Source: an uncultured Prevotella sp. (lineage in GTDB: Bacteria > Bacteroidota > Bacteroidia > Bacteroidales > Bacteroidaceae). From it: a DNA stretch of 63,126 bases. The translations under genes and the position numbers were made by a program. The stretch covers positions 1 to 63,126 of the forward strand of contig ONBG01000015.1 in the NCBI GenBank assembly GCA_900316015.1, in the 5' to 3' direction. The notes below the pieces were generated by a model. That model did not search any database. It saw only the letters and a program-made list of their open reading frames with translations, and had not been told where the DNA came from. Positions 49,632-57,613 of this stretch are shown here, piece after piece. Numbering within the stretch: position 1 is the first letter of the stretch; each line of letters opens with the position of its first letter.

Positions 49632-50957
49632 ATGGCAGACAATATCATAAAACCCAATATGGTCGACTTCGGGGAACCAGAGAAAGAAAGTAGTATCATT
49701 AAGGTGATCGGTGTAGGAGGTGGCGGTGGCAACGCCGTCAACCACATGTACCGCGAAGGTATCCACGATGTCTCTTTTGTGCTGTGCAACACAGATGCAC
49801 AGGCATTAAACGACTCTCCTGTCCCTGTCCACTTGCAATTAGGAAAGGAAGGACTGGGAGCAGGCAACAAACCGGAGAAAGCAAGGCAAGCCGCAGAAGA
49901 GAGCCTGGACGATATCAAGAACATGCTGAATGATGGGACGAAAATGGCCTTCATCACCGCTGGAATGGGCGGAGGAACAGGAACAGGTGCCGCCCCTGTC
50001 ATAGCAAAGGTATCGAAGGAAATGGGGATCCTCACCGTAGGCATCGTCACCATTCCCTTCCGGTTCGAAGGTCCGAAGAAGATCGATCAGGCACTGGATG
50101 GCGTGGAGGAGATGGCAAAACACGTCGATGCCTTGCTCGTCATCAATAACGAACGGCTCAGGAAAATCTATCCTGACCTGACCGTCCTTGAGGCTTTTGC
50201 CAAGGCCGACGACACCCTGAGCGTAGCTGCCAAGAGCATTGCGGAGATCATCACCATCCATGGACTGATCAACCTCGACTTCAACGACGTGAAGACAGTA
50301 CTGAAAGACGGTGGCGTTGCTATCATGAGCACAGGCTACGGAGAAGGTGACGGACGAGTGAAGAAAGCCATTGAGGACGCACTCAACTCTCCCCTATTGA
50401 ATGACAACGACGTGTTCAACTCCAAGAAAATATTGCTCAACATCGCGTTTGCAAGCGAGAAAGGCAACTCCGGATTGATGATGGAGGAGATGAACGATGT
50501 GAACGAATTCATGGAGAAATTCGGCAATGATTTCGAAATCAAATGGGGACTTGCACTTGACCCGGAATTGGAGGGCAAAATAAAGGTTACCATCCTTGCC
50601 ACAGGATTCGGCCTTGAGGATGTGGAAGGCATGAATAACCATCTGAAAAAGCATACGGAAGAAGAGGCAAACCAGATCGCCAAAGAAGAAGAGGAACGGG
50701 CAGAGCGCGTAGACCGCATGAACAGATACTATGGGAAAGACGCTAATCGTGCCCAGTATAAGCGCCGTCCCCATATCTTCTTGTTCCATCCCGAGGACCT
50801 TGACAATGACGACATTATCCTCGCCGTCGAGAATACGCCCACATACATGAGGACGCAAACGATGTTACAGAACATCCGCAACCAGAAAACAGGAAACATC
50901 AACAACAACGAGGAAGAGAAAAAGGAACCCATACAGGGCACCATCACTTTCTCCTAA
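49632..50957 (+). CDS. ftsZ: Cell division protein FtsZ
   Basis: FtsZ is the tubulin-like GTPase that forms the division ring. The 441-residue protein shows IKVIGVGGGGGNAVNHM, the tubulin signature ITAGMGGGTGTGAAPVIA, FRFEGPKK, and the T7-loop NLDFNDVKTVL that completes the GTPase site of the next subunit. The core ends near residue 335. The linker is Glu/Arg-rich and is followed by an atypical tail with HPEDLDNDDIILAVENTPTY, where the conserved C-terminal peptide that binds FtsA would be expected before a further 35 residues. It is the last division gene of the cluster. Confidence 0.97.
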   Translation: MADNIIKPNMVDFGEPEKESSIIKVIGVGGGGGNAVNHMYREGIHDVSFVLCNTDAQALNDSPVPVHLQLGKEGLGAGNKPEKARQAAEESLDDIKNMLNDGTKMAFITAGMGGGTGTGAAPVIAKVSKEMGILTVGIVTIPFRFEGPKKIDQALDGVEEMAKHVDALLVINNERLRKIYPDLTVLEAFAKADDTLSVAAKSIAEIITIHGLINLDFNDVKTVLKDGGVAIMSTGYGEGDGRVKKAIEDALNSPLLNDNDVFNSKKILLNIAFASEKGNSGLMMEEMNDVNEFMEKFGNDFEIKWGLALDPELEGKIKVTILATGFGLEDVEGMNNHLKKHTEEEANQIAKEEEERAERVDRMNRYYGKDANRAQYKRRPHIFLFHPEDLDNDDIILAVENTPTYMRTQTMLQNIRNQKTGNINNNEEEKKEPIQGTITFS

Positions 50958-50973
50958 TAAAACAAAATAACAA

Positions 50974-51423
50974 ATGGCACTTTTTGAACAAGTCAGCGAA
51001 GACATCAAAACGGCGATGAAAGCCCGTGACAAGGTTCGCTTGGAAACCTTGCGAAACATCAAGAAGGTATTCCTGGAAGCAAAGACTGCCCCTGGAGCCA
51101 ATGACACCTTAGAAGACGCTGCAGCATTGAAAATCCTGCAAAAATTAGCCAAGCAAGGCAAGGAAGCTGCAGAATTGTTCAACCAGCAAAACAGACCGGA
51201 CCTGGCGGAAGAGGAAATGGCACAGGTGAAGGTCATCGAGGAATATTTGCCCAAACAACTCTCTGAAGCTGAGATTGAAACTGCCGTGAAAGGCATTATC
51301 GCCCAGACAGGCGCAACCAGCATGAAGGAAATGGGAAAGGTGATGGGACTTGCCACCAAGCAGTTGGCGGGAAAGGCCGATGGGAAAATCATCTCGACCA
51401 TCGTCAAGAAGCTATTGGCATAA
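50974..51423 (+). CDS. GatB/YqeY domain protein
   Basis: The 149-residue protein is a stand-alone YqeY domain, related to the tRNA-binding tail of GatB. It shows the helical N-terminus (DIKTAMKARDKVRLETLRNIKKV), EEEMAQVKVIEEYLPKQLSEAEI and the C-terminal GKVMGLATKQLAGKADGKIISTIVKKLL. It may act on aminoacyl-tRNA, but no firm function is known. It is 16 nt after ftsZ and ahead of a strong hairpin, so it is probably the last gene of the dcw transcript. Confidence 0.93.
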   Translation: MALFEQVSEDIKTAMKARDKVRLETLRNIKKVFLEAKTAPGANDTLEDAAALKILQKLAKQGKEAAELFNQQNRPDLAEEEMAQVKVIEEYLPKQLSEAEIETAVKGIIAQTGATSMKEMGKVMGLATKQLAGKADGKIISTIVKKLLA

Positions 51424-51429
51424 GGATTT

Positions 51430-51472
51430 GACAAGAGCCCCACTTGGTTGAGCGTCCAGTGGGGCTCTTGTC
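51430..51472 (+). terminator. Hairpin ending the dcw cluster
   Basis: A 17-bp stem with one bulged T (51430-51447 with 51456-51472), GC-rich in the middle, begins 6 nt after yqeY. A T run is short or absent, but the stem is very stable and lies between convergent genes. Confidence 0.75.
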
Positions 51473-51505
51473 GATCAAGATGGAGTTAGCCGCTCGACAA
51501 AGTCT

Positions 51506-52231
51506 TCAAACAAACAGTTCCCGAAGGATATCAAATGACTTTAACTCCGGGAAATCCGGAATGTGGAGACGATAAAATTGGAGGATCAATGCCGTGCAAC
51601 GGTTCCTGTCTTCACGGGAAATCCTTAGCAAATGCATCGTCTCGTATTGAAGGCGCATCAAAAGCAGGATCCGGGCAGAATCAGCAGGAAGAAGGTAGTC
51701 CTTGTGCAAGGGAACAGTCCCAACAAAGCAACCACTGCGCAGATCGAAAAAGTCTCCAGGATGATAATCCTCCAAGTTGGGGAAGAATCCCAGGAAACGA
51801 GACAACCGCAACATAAACACCAAATGGAAGTTTGAAAAGGAACGCACGGCACTGTCCAACCAGAGGACACTCTTCTCCACATAATCATAAAGCAATGAAT
51901 TCTGTTGCTCATCACGGGTGGCGTAATAGAGGAACTCAGCGCAAAAAAGGGAAATGGACAACTTATAAGGATCAAAAGGGATCGCGGAGAACGGATCTGC
52001 AATCCGTATATCCTTGAAGCGTTGCAACTTCATCTTCTGCCGGTAATCATATTGTACGTCCAAGAGGGTTAACGGTTGGAAAAACTGTCGCTTGACCTTA
52101 CCCTTCGACGACTTAGGGATAGGACAAATAAAGGGCACCCTACCCGCTTGCTCGGTAAAGAGATCAACAATCATCTGAGACTCCCCGTATTTAATAGAAT
52201 GCAATACGATTGCCTTGGTATTTATCTGCAT
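51506..52231 (-). CDS. recO: DNA repair protein RecO
   Basis: RecO works with RecF and RecR to load RecA on SSB-coated single-stranded DNA. The 241-residue protein has the N-terminal OB fold (TKAIVLHSIKYGESQMIVDLFTEQAGRVPFICPIP, with the basic KSSKGKVKRQFFQPLT) and a helical C-terminal domain including CAEFLYYATRDEQQNSLLYDYV and FMLRLSRFLGFFPNLEDYHPGDFFDL. No zinc-finger cysteines are evident. The start at 52231 is the first ATG; a TTG seven codons earlier lies at the -7 box (52250-52257). It is convergent with yqeY. Confidence 0.93.
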   Translation of the reverse strand: MQINTKAIVLHSIKYGESQMIVDLFTEQAGRVPFICPIPKSSKGKVKRQFFQPLTLLDVQYDYRQKMKLQRFKDIRIADPFSAIPFDPYKLSISLFCAEFLYYATRDEQQNSLLYDYVEKSVLWLDSAVRSFSNFHLVFMLRLSRFLGFFPNLEDYHPGDFFDLRSGCFVGTVPLHKDYLLPADSARILLLMRLQYETMHLLRISREDRNRCTALILQFYRLHIPDFPELKSFDILRELFV

Positions 52232-52249
52232 AACATCCCTCCAACGCTC

Positions 52250-52257
52250 CAAAATTA
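52250..52257 (-). promoter_or_regulatory. recO promoter -7 box
   Basis: TAATTTTG on the minus strand, 18 nt from the recO ATG; no clear -33 box. Confidence 0.5.
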
Positions 52258-52296
52258 CTAAAAAACAAGCATTTAGAGAAAATTTTCACTCGAAAA

Positions 52297-52328
52297 TTTG
52301 CACAATTCAATAAAATAGACTAACTTTG
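52297..52328 (+). promoter_or_regulatory. tRNA-Glu-rpsT promoter
   Basis: TTTG (52297-52300), a 20-bp spacer and TAACTTTG (52321-52328), 20 nt before the tRNA. Confidence 0.75.
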
Positions 52329-52348
52329 CACCCGCAAAATCGGTCAAT

Positions 52349-52420
52349 GGTCCCTTCGTCTATCGGTTAGGACGAGAGATTTTCATTCTCTAAAGAGCAG
52401 TTCGATTCTGCTAGGGACTA
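52349..52420 (+). tRNA. tRNA-Glu (TTC)
   Basis: A 72-nt cloverleaf: acceptor GGTCCCT with AGGGACT (G1 opposite U72, as in other Bacteroidota tRNA-Glu), D arm CGTCTATCGGTTAGGACG, anticodon stem AGAGA/TCTCT around the loop TTTTCAT (anticodon TTC), and T arm GCAGTTCGATTCTGC. The CCA is not encoded. It shares its promoter with rpsT, 28 nt downstream. Confidence 0.96.
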
Positions 52421-52448
52421 CAAATAAATAAAAATAATTAATAATAAG

Positions 52449-52703
52449 ATGGCAAATCACAAATCATCAGTAAAGAGAATCCGTCAAACGAAGACAAGGA
52501 CTCTGCACAATAAATATTATGCAAAGACAATGCGTAATGCAGTTCGTAAGCTGCGTGCAACAACTGACAAGGACGAGGCAGCAAAGCTGTATCCAGCAGT
52601 TCAGAAGATGTTGGATAAGCTGGCTAAGACCAATATTATTCATAAGAACAAAGCTGCAAACTTGAAAGCAAGTTTGTGCCAGCATATCAACAAGTTGGGA
52701 TAA
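52449..52703 (+). CDS. rpsT: 30S ribosomal protein S20
   Basis: S20 is a primary binding protein of the small ribosomal subunit, contacting 16S rRNA helices. The 84-residue, basic, all-helical protein starts [21 protein letters not shown] and ends [19 protein letters not shown], matching the family. The gene lies 28 nt after tRNA-Glu with no promoter or terminator between, so the tRNA would be cut from a joint transcript. Its stop codon is in the loop of a perfect hairpin (52691-52713). Confidence 0.96.
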   Translation: MANHKSSVKRIRQTKTRTLHNKYYAKTMRNAVRKLRATTDKDEAAKLYPAVQKMLDKLAKTNIIHKNKAANLKASLCQHINKLG

Positions 52704-52713
52704 TCCCAACTTG
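52691..52713 (+). other. Hairpin enclosing the rpsT stop codon
   Basis: CAAGTTGGGA (52691-52700) and TCCCAACTTG (52704-52713) form a perfect 10-bp stem whose 3-nt loop is the stop codon TAA. Confidence 0.65.
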
Positions 52714-52727
52714 CTTGCAACGATTAT

Positions 52728-52756
52728 AAAGGTCGTATCCTCTGGATACGGCCTTT
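52728..52756 (+). terminator. Terminator-like hairpin after rpsT
   Basis: A 13-bp stem with one G-U pair (52728-52740 with 52744-52756) and a TCT loop, 11 nt before the end of the convergent gene. The T run is short (TTT). Confidence 0.6.
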
Positions 52757-52767
52757 AAACGTATAGC

Positions 52768-53454
52768 TCATCGATCAGAATAATAACGCCCGTTCTTGCC
52801 TAAGCGCAAGTAAGGTTCTATCTCAGGATAGCGCAAGCGGTATTCTGCACCCAGGCAATGGTCGGCAGGACCTATCACGATCACCCATCCGTCAATATAG
52901 CCTGCGTTCCCTATCACTAATTCCTCTGGTTTCTGGACGCCAGTCTGCAAATTTCCTTTATACCGCCACATCAACGACTTAATCTGTTGCTCATCACACT
53001 TGAAGATCTCTGCCACGGAAAGGCGATGCCCATCTTTCTTGCTGAACGTCGCACAATCGGCTGACGTCCATGTTTCCGTATCCTTATCCTTGACCATACT
53101 CTCGAAAGTCACGCAATCCTCATCCTCATACCCACGATAAATCTCAACAGATCGGGAACCGCTATTGCCATCGGAGAAATACTGCTCGCAGCTTAATTGC
53201 AGGAGACTGCCGAAATCAGTAACATCAAACCGGGCTGGGACATCAACGCCCAAGACATCGCAAATCCAATGCCTGGCACTGTCCACCGCTGCCGTACATC
53301 CCGACACAGGAAACTCGACTTTAGCCGTGAAAGCGCAATCTCCATGAATACGTTTCAGTGAAAATGACTGAGTATCGAAAAAGGTGACCACAGCTGAAGA
53401 CGGACAAACCCACCACAAGAACATGCAAAATAGAAAATAGCGAATCTTACCCAT
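52768..53454 (-). CDS. Secreted protein, DUF3298/RsiV-like
   Basis: The 228-residue protein has a signal peptide (MGKIRYFLFCMFLWWVCPSSA) and a body with six or more cysteines. The pattern of a strand-rich first half followed by GHRLSVAEIFKCDEQQIKSLMWRY and the late LVIGNAGYIDGWVIVIG recalls DUF3298/RsiV-type extracellular domains, but the match is weak. The start at 53454 is the first ATG; a frame seven codons longer lies in the -7 box. With this start the mRNA leader would be a few bases. It is convergent with rpsT and divergent from gyrB. Confidence 0.6.
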   Translation of the reverse strand: MGKIRYFLFCMFLWWVCPSSAVVTFFDTQSFSLKRIHGDCAFTAKVEFPVSGCTAAVDSARHWICDVLGVDVPARFDVTDFGSLLQLSCEQYFSDGNSGSRSVEIYRGYEDEDCVTFESMVKDKDTETWTSADCATFSKKDGHRLSVAEIFKCDEQQIKSLMWRYKGNLQTGVQKPEELVIGNAGYIDGWVIVIGPADHCLGAEYRLRYPEIEPYLRLGKNGRYYSDR

Positions 53455-53461
53455 ACTTCTG

Positions 53462-53492
53462 CAAAGGTAATGCAAACCAAGTGAAAAACAAA
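53462..53492 (-). promoter_or_regulatory. Promoter of the DUF3298-like gene
   Basis: On the minus strand TTTG (53489-53492) and TACCTTTG (53462-53469) are 19 bp apart. The -7 box ends 7 nt from the ATG. Confidence 0.68.
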
Positions 53493-53528
53493 ATAAATGC
53501 CCAAGAAATTCCTACCAAACAGGAGGCT

Positions 53529-53572
53529 GGAGATGACCTTTTGGAAAGCCGCAGATGACCTATTTGAAACAC
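53529..53572. repeat. 22-bp-period intergenic repeat, locus 3 (two units)
   Basis: Two consecutive 22-bp units (53529-53550, 53551-53572) share the core AGATGACCT with loci 1 and 2. They lie between divergent promoters, about 55 bp upstream of the gyrB -33 region. Confidence 0.75.
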
Positions 53573-53626
53573 AAGGCGCACGCCATTGCAAGCCAATCAG
53601 TTTTAGTCATTTTTAGGAAGGAATTC

Positions 53627-53658
53627 TTTCCTGATCTGCGGGATTTTTAGTATCTTTG
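53627..53658 (+). promoter_or_regulatory. gyrB promoter
   Basis: TTTC (53627-53630) in place of TTTG, a 20-bp spacer and TATCTTTG (53651-53658), 25 nt before gyrB. Confidence 0.7.
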
Positions 53659-53683
53659 CACGTTATTAAGACATAAATCAAAA

Positions 53684-55654
53684 ATGGCAGAAAATCAGAA
53701 CGTAGAAAATAACTATTCAGCCAAAAACATCCAGGTGCTCGAAGGGCTTGAAGCCGTCAGAAAGCGTCCGGCCATGTATATTGGTGACATCAGTGAGAAG
53801 GGACTTCATCATCTGATCAACGAGACCGTCGACAACTCTATTGACGAGGCAATGGCTGGTTTCTGTAAGAACATCGAGGTCACCATCAACGCAGATGGCT
53901 CCATTACCGTACAGGATGACGGTCGAGGCATCCCTGTCGACGAGCATAAGAAGCTGCATAAGTCGGCATTGGAAGTCGTCATGACGGTCCTGCACGCAGG
54001 AGGAAAGTTCGACAAAGGATCCTACAAGGTCAGCGGTGGTCTGCACGGAGTGGGTGTAAGCTGCGTTAACGCCCTGTCTTCTCACATGAAATCACAGGTA
54101 TTCCGGGATGGAAAGATCTACCAGCAGGAATATGAGAAGGGAAAGCCGCTCTACCCTGTGAAGGTCATCGGCACCACGGAGTTACGCGGTACGCGCCAGC
54201 AGTTCTGGCCAGATCCCACGATTTTCACGACAACGAACTTCAAATGGGATATAGTGGCCAGCCGTATGCGGGAGTTGGCATACCTGAACGCAGGCATCAA
54301 GATCACGTTAACCGACCTGCGTCCGGATGAAGATGGCAAGACACGACAGGAGGTCTTCCACGCCAAAGACGGACTGAAGGAGTTCGTCCGCTACGTAGAC
54401 CGCCATCGCACCCATCTCTTCGATGATGTCATCTACCTGAAAACAGAGAAACAGGGCATCCCTATCGAGGTGGCAATCATGTACAACACGGATTATTCGG
54501 AGAATATTCATTCCTACGTCAACAATATCAACACCATAGAAGGCGGTACTCATCTGACCGGTTTCCGCGCTGCCCTGACCCGCGTCCTCAAGAACTACGC
54601 GATAAATGACCCACAGATCTCCAAGCAAATCGAGAAATCGAAGATCGAGATTGCACCGGATGACTTCCGCGAGGGACTGACTGCCGTCATCTCAATCAAG
54701 GTGGCAGAGCCGCAGTTCGAAGGCCAGACGAAAACGAAATTAGGCAACAGTGAGGTTGCCGGTGCCGTACAGCAGGCTGTCGGCGAGGCCCTGACAAACT
54801 ACTTGGAGGAGCATCCGAAAGAGGCAAAGATGATCTGCGACAAGGTCGTCCTCGCGGCTACGGCTCGCATCGCGGCTCGCAAGGCCAGAGAAAGCGTGCA
54901 ACGCAAGAACCCGATGACTGGAGGAGGATTGCCGGGCAAGCTCGCCGACTGTTCAAACAAGGACCCCAAGGAATGCGAGATCTTCCTCGTCGAGGGTGAT
55001 TCCGCAGGTGGCTCAGCCAAGCAGGGGCGCGACCGTTACACACAAGCGATCCTTCCGCTCCGCGGTAAGATCCTGAATGTAGAGAAAGTGCCTTGGCATC
55101 GCGTCTTCGAGGCTGAGTCCGTGATGAACATTATCCAGAGCATTGGCGTCCGCTTCGGAGTGGACGGAGAAGGTGACAAGGAGGCGAACATCGACAAACT
55201 GCGGTATGACAAGATCATTATCATGACCGATGCCGATGTCGATGGTTCCCATATCGACACCCTGATCATGACATTGTTTTACCGCTTTATGCCCAAGGTC
55301 ATCCAGGAAGGTCATCTATATATCGCCATGGCTCCCCTGTATCGATGCACCTACAAGAAGGTATCAGAATACTGTTACACAGAACAGCAACGCCAGGCGT
55401 TCATCGACAAGTACGTCCAAGGCAACGATGACGATAAGGCTTTGCATACCCAGCGATACAAAGGATTGGGTGAGATGAACCCAGAACAGTTGTGGGAAAC
55501 GACCATGGATCCTAAGAACAGGATGCTGAAACAGGTCACCATCGAGAACGCAGCGGAAGCTGATGAGGTATTCTCCATGTTGATGGGTGACGACGTAGAG
55601 CCCCGACGGGAGTTCATTGAGCAGAATGCTACTTACGCAAATATCGACGCATAA
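53684..55654 (+). CDS. gyrB: DNA gyrase subunit B
   Basis: GyrB supplies the ATPase and TOPRIM parts of gyrase, which introduces negative supercoils. The 656-residue protein shows the GHKL ATPase motifs (ETVDNSIDEAMAG, DDGRGIPVD, SGGLHGVGVSCVNALS), the transducer lysine in the QTKTKLGN loop, the TOPRIM EGDSAGGSAKQGRDR and the acidic DADVDGSHI, and the terminal RYKGLGEMNPEQLWETTMDP. It has its own promoter and terminator. ParE is the alternative, but the sequence (QTKTKLGN, GRDR and tail) is that of GyrB. Confidence 0.97.
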   Translation: MAENQNVENNYSAKNIQVLEGLEAVRKRPAMYIGDISEKGLHHLINETVDNSIDEAMAGFCKNIEVTINADGSITVQDDGRGIPVDEHKKLHKSALEVVMTVLHAGGKFDKGSYKVSGGLHGVGVSCVNALSSHMKSQVFRDGKIYQQEYEKGKPLYPVKVIGTTELRGTRQQFWPDPTIFTTTNFKWDIVASRMRELAYLNAGIKITLTDLRPDEDGKTRQEVFHAKDGLKEFVRYVDRHRTHLFDDVIYLKTEKQGIPIEVAIMYNTDYSENIHSYVNNINTIEGGTHLTGFRAALTRVLKNYAINDPQISKQIEKSKIEIAPDDFREGLTAVISIKVAEPQFEGQTKTKLGNSEVAGAVQQAVGEALTNYLEEHPKEAKMICDKVVLAATARIAARKARESVQRKNPMTGGGLPGKLADCSNKDPKECEIFLVEGDSAGGSAKQGRDRYTQAILPLRGKILNVEKVPWHRVFEAESVMNIIQSIGVRFGVDGEGDKEANIDKLRYDKIIIMTDADVDGSHIDTLIMTLFYRFMPKVIQEGHLYIAMAPLYRCTYKKVSEYCYTEQQRQAFIDKYVQGNDDDKALHTQRYKGLGEMNPEQLWETTMDPKNRMLKQVTIENAAEADEVFSMLMGDDVEPRREFIEQNATYANIDA

Positions 55655-55672
55655 ACCAATACAAAAGATAGC

Positions 55673-55702
55673 GAGCGGACTGTTTTCCAGTCCGCTCTTT
55701 TT
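55673..55702 (+). terminator. Intrinsic terminator of gyrB
   Basis: A perfect 10-bp stem GAGCGGACTG (55673-55682) with CAGTCCGCTC (55688-55697) and a T run directly after. The T run ends only 14 nt before the next chosen start codon. Confidence 0.88.
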
Positions 55703-55715
55703 CATGCAACGTCTC

Positions 55716-56642
55716 ATGAGGCATACATTGTTGCTTTTCTTCATTCTCCTGAACCTTGCCCACAGCGCATACGGGCAAGGCAGATTCAGTCATTGGATAT
55801 CCTATCCGACGGTGGACAGCACCTCACAGATATGGTTCAGGCACACATACGTCACGCAGAAGGCACCGGAACAGGCAACGATAACACTTACTTCCACCGG
55901 GCATTTTGAGTTGTTTGTCAACGAAAGAAACGTGAGCAATGACGTGATGGTCCCGTATCGCCCTGCCCTGTCCGACCAACCTGTTGCCATCACCTATGAT
56001 GTCAGCCGCTTCCTACGTCCAGACAGCAATACTATCGCTGTCTGGTATGCCCCAGTATACCCTCATCTCAACGAACGGCAGGTATCCCTCTCCTATTACG
56101 GAAAGATGGAAGACGGACAGTCATTCTGCCATGTCTCAGACAGCGACTGGCTCTGCCATGTGGCAAATAGGTCGCTGTTGTCAGGAAATGGAGAATTGCA
56201 AAATGGAAAAGACTACCCTTTAAGATGGAATTCCAACGAGATTGACCCGGCTTGCTGGCTATCAGCGAAGGAACAGAAGGGAGACGACAGGGAGGAGATC
56301 CTACGCTTTTCTTCCTTCTACCCGGCAGAAAAAGTGAGCAAGATCTTACAAGGACAGCCAGTCACAGCAGGTCAAGACAGAGTCTACTATAACTTTCCTG
56401 TCACCACTCAGGGGTGGGTACGTGTGACGATACGCAACGCAAGACCTGGTGAGCGGATCCATATCGGAGGACTGGAATACATCTGCAACGGGAAAACGGA
56501 CGAACAAGCCTACCGGAAGTTTACCGCCTCCGACAACCAACAGGTCCTCATATACGGTGACAGATATTTCCAGAAAAGTCAGATTCAGAAAGTGGAAGCC
56601 TTAGAGATTGTCCCCTATTTCCACAGCAGTTATCTGTACTGA
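55716..56642 (+). CDS. Secreted protein with rhamnosidase N-terminal-like beta domains
   Basis: The 308-residue protein has a signal peptide (MRHTLLLFFILLNLAHSAYG) and then a beta-sandwich that resembles the N-terminal, substrate-sensing domain of family 78 alpha-L-rhamnosidases: IWFRHTYVTQKAPEQATITLTSTGHFELFVNERNV, ITYDVSRFLRPDSNTIAVWYAP and WVRVTIRNARPGERIHIGGLEYICNG. No catalytic (alpha/alpha)6 barrel follows, so this is a stand-alone accessory domain or a remnant. The start at 55716 gives a clean signal peptide; another ATG is at 55704. The gene has no visible promoter of its own, beginning right after the gyrB terminator. An AraC-type regulator follows. Confidence 0.7.
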   Translation: MRHTLLLFFILLNLAHSAYGQGRFSHWISYPTVDSTSQIWFRHTYVTQKAPEQATITLTSTGHFELFVNERNVSNDVMVPYRPALSDQPVAITYDVSRFLRPDSNTIAVWYAPVYPHLNERQVSLSYYGKMEDGQSFCHVSDSDWLCHVANRSLLSGNGELQNGKDYPLRWNSNEIDPACWLSAKEQKGDDREEILRFSSFYPAEKVSKILQGQPVTAGQDRVYYNFPVTTQGWVRVTIRNARPGERIHIGGLEYICNGKTDEQAYRKFTASDNQQVLIYGDRYFQKSQIQKVEALEIVPYFHSSYLY

Positions 56643-56689
56643 AGCCTATCTTTTTCGGAGAACACGACAAACTTTCCGTTTGAAATCCC

Positions 56690-56697
56690 TATCTTTG
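56690..56697 (+). promoter_or_regulatory. AraC-type gene promoter -7 box
   Basis: TATCTTTG lies 28 nt before the start codon at 56726; no clear TTTG at -33. Confidence 0.6.
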
Positions 56698-56725
56698 CAC
56701 CCAACATAGGAAACAAAAGCAAAAC

Positions 56726-57604
56726 ATGACGCGTTCCCCACTGAGCAAAATCACCATAGAGACTGCCAAGGAAGTTTATAAGGGCAGTTATATCGACGAT
56801 GAAATCATCCTTTTTGATGAATTCGCAGATGTTCCTCTACCGAGCGAGCCTCGGCGGATGGGATGCCTGCTCTTAGCCCTTTGCCTCAAGGGCAAAGCCC
56901 AATATACCGTGGATACGGAAATTCATCAAGTAAAAAGTGGGGATATCATCATCATCGGCGAAGGACAAGTCGTGGACAATTACTTGCTTAGCCGCGACTG
57001 CAGCGGCATCGCCTTCATGGTCTCCTACGACTTCTTCAACGAGGCTTTCCAGGGCGTGAGTGAACTGTCTGCGCTGTTCTTGTTTGCCAGGACTCATCCC
57101 GTATGCTCGCTCCTTCCACAAGAGGTGGGCACTTTTACATCGTATTTCAAGATCATCAAGGAAAAGGCGGACAACAAGGAGCACCATTTCCGCATTGAAC
57201 TTGCAAGGACGTTGTTCAAGGCGATGATCTACGACCTCAGTAATGGCATCTACAGGTTCCAGCAAATGGAAAGGAAGGATTGCAGCCGGGCTGAATCTAT
57301 CTTCCGCGACTTCATCCAACTCGTGGCTCGAAACTTCAAGGAGGAACGCCGCGTGGGATGGTATGCCCAGCAATTATGCATCACGCCGAAGTACCTTTCA
57401 GAAACTATCAAGCAAATGAGTCACCGCACTCCCAATGAATGGATCGACCATTACGTGCTGATAGAGATACGGGTCCTCCTCAAGAACACGACCAAGAGCA
57501 TCAAGGAAATTACCATGGAAATGAACTTCCCCACACAAAGTTTCTTAGGAAAGTTCTTCAGGGAACACATGGGAATGTCCCCATCAGATTACAGGAAGTC
57601 CTGA
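56726..57604 (+). CDS. AraC-family transcriptional regulator
   Basis: The 292-residue protein has an N-terminal cupin-like sensing domain (about 20-175, with LALCLKGKAQYTVDTEIHQVKSGDIIIIGEGQVV) and a C-terminal AraC double helix-turn-helix (about 190-292), seen in VGWYAQQLCITPKYLSETIKQMSHRTPNEWID and SIKEITMEMNFPTQSFLGKFFREHMGMSPSDYR. The domain order is that of regulators responding to small ligands. The target is not known; the adjacent secreted domain protein upstream is a candidate. It is convergent with the DUF3109 gene, 9 nt away. Confidence 0.93.
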   Translation: MTRSPLSKITIETAKEVYKGSYIDDEIILFDEFADVPLPSEPRRMGCLLLALCLKGKAQYTVDTEIHQVKSGDIIIIGEGQVVDNYLLSRDCSGIAFMVSYDFFNEAFQGVSELSALFLFARTHPVCSLLPQEVGTFTSYFKIIKEKADNKEHHFRIELARTLFKAMIYDLSNGIYRFQQMERKDCSRAESIFRDFIQLVARNFKEERRVGWYAQQLCITPKYLSETIKQMSHRTPNEWIDHYVLIEIRVLLKNTTKSIKEITMEMNFPTQSFLGKFFREHMGMSPSDYRKS

Positions 57605-57613
57605 CGATTCCTC

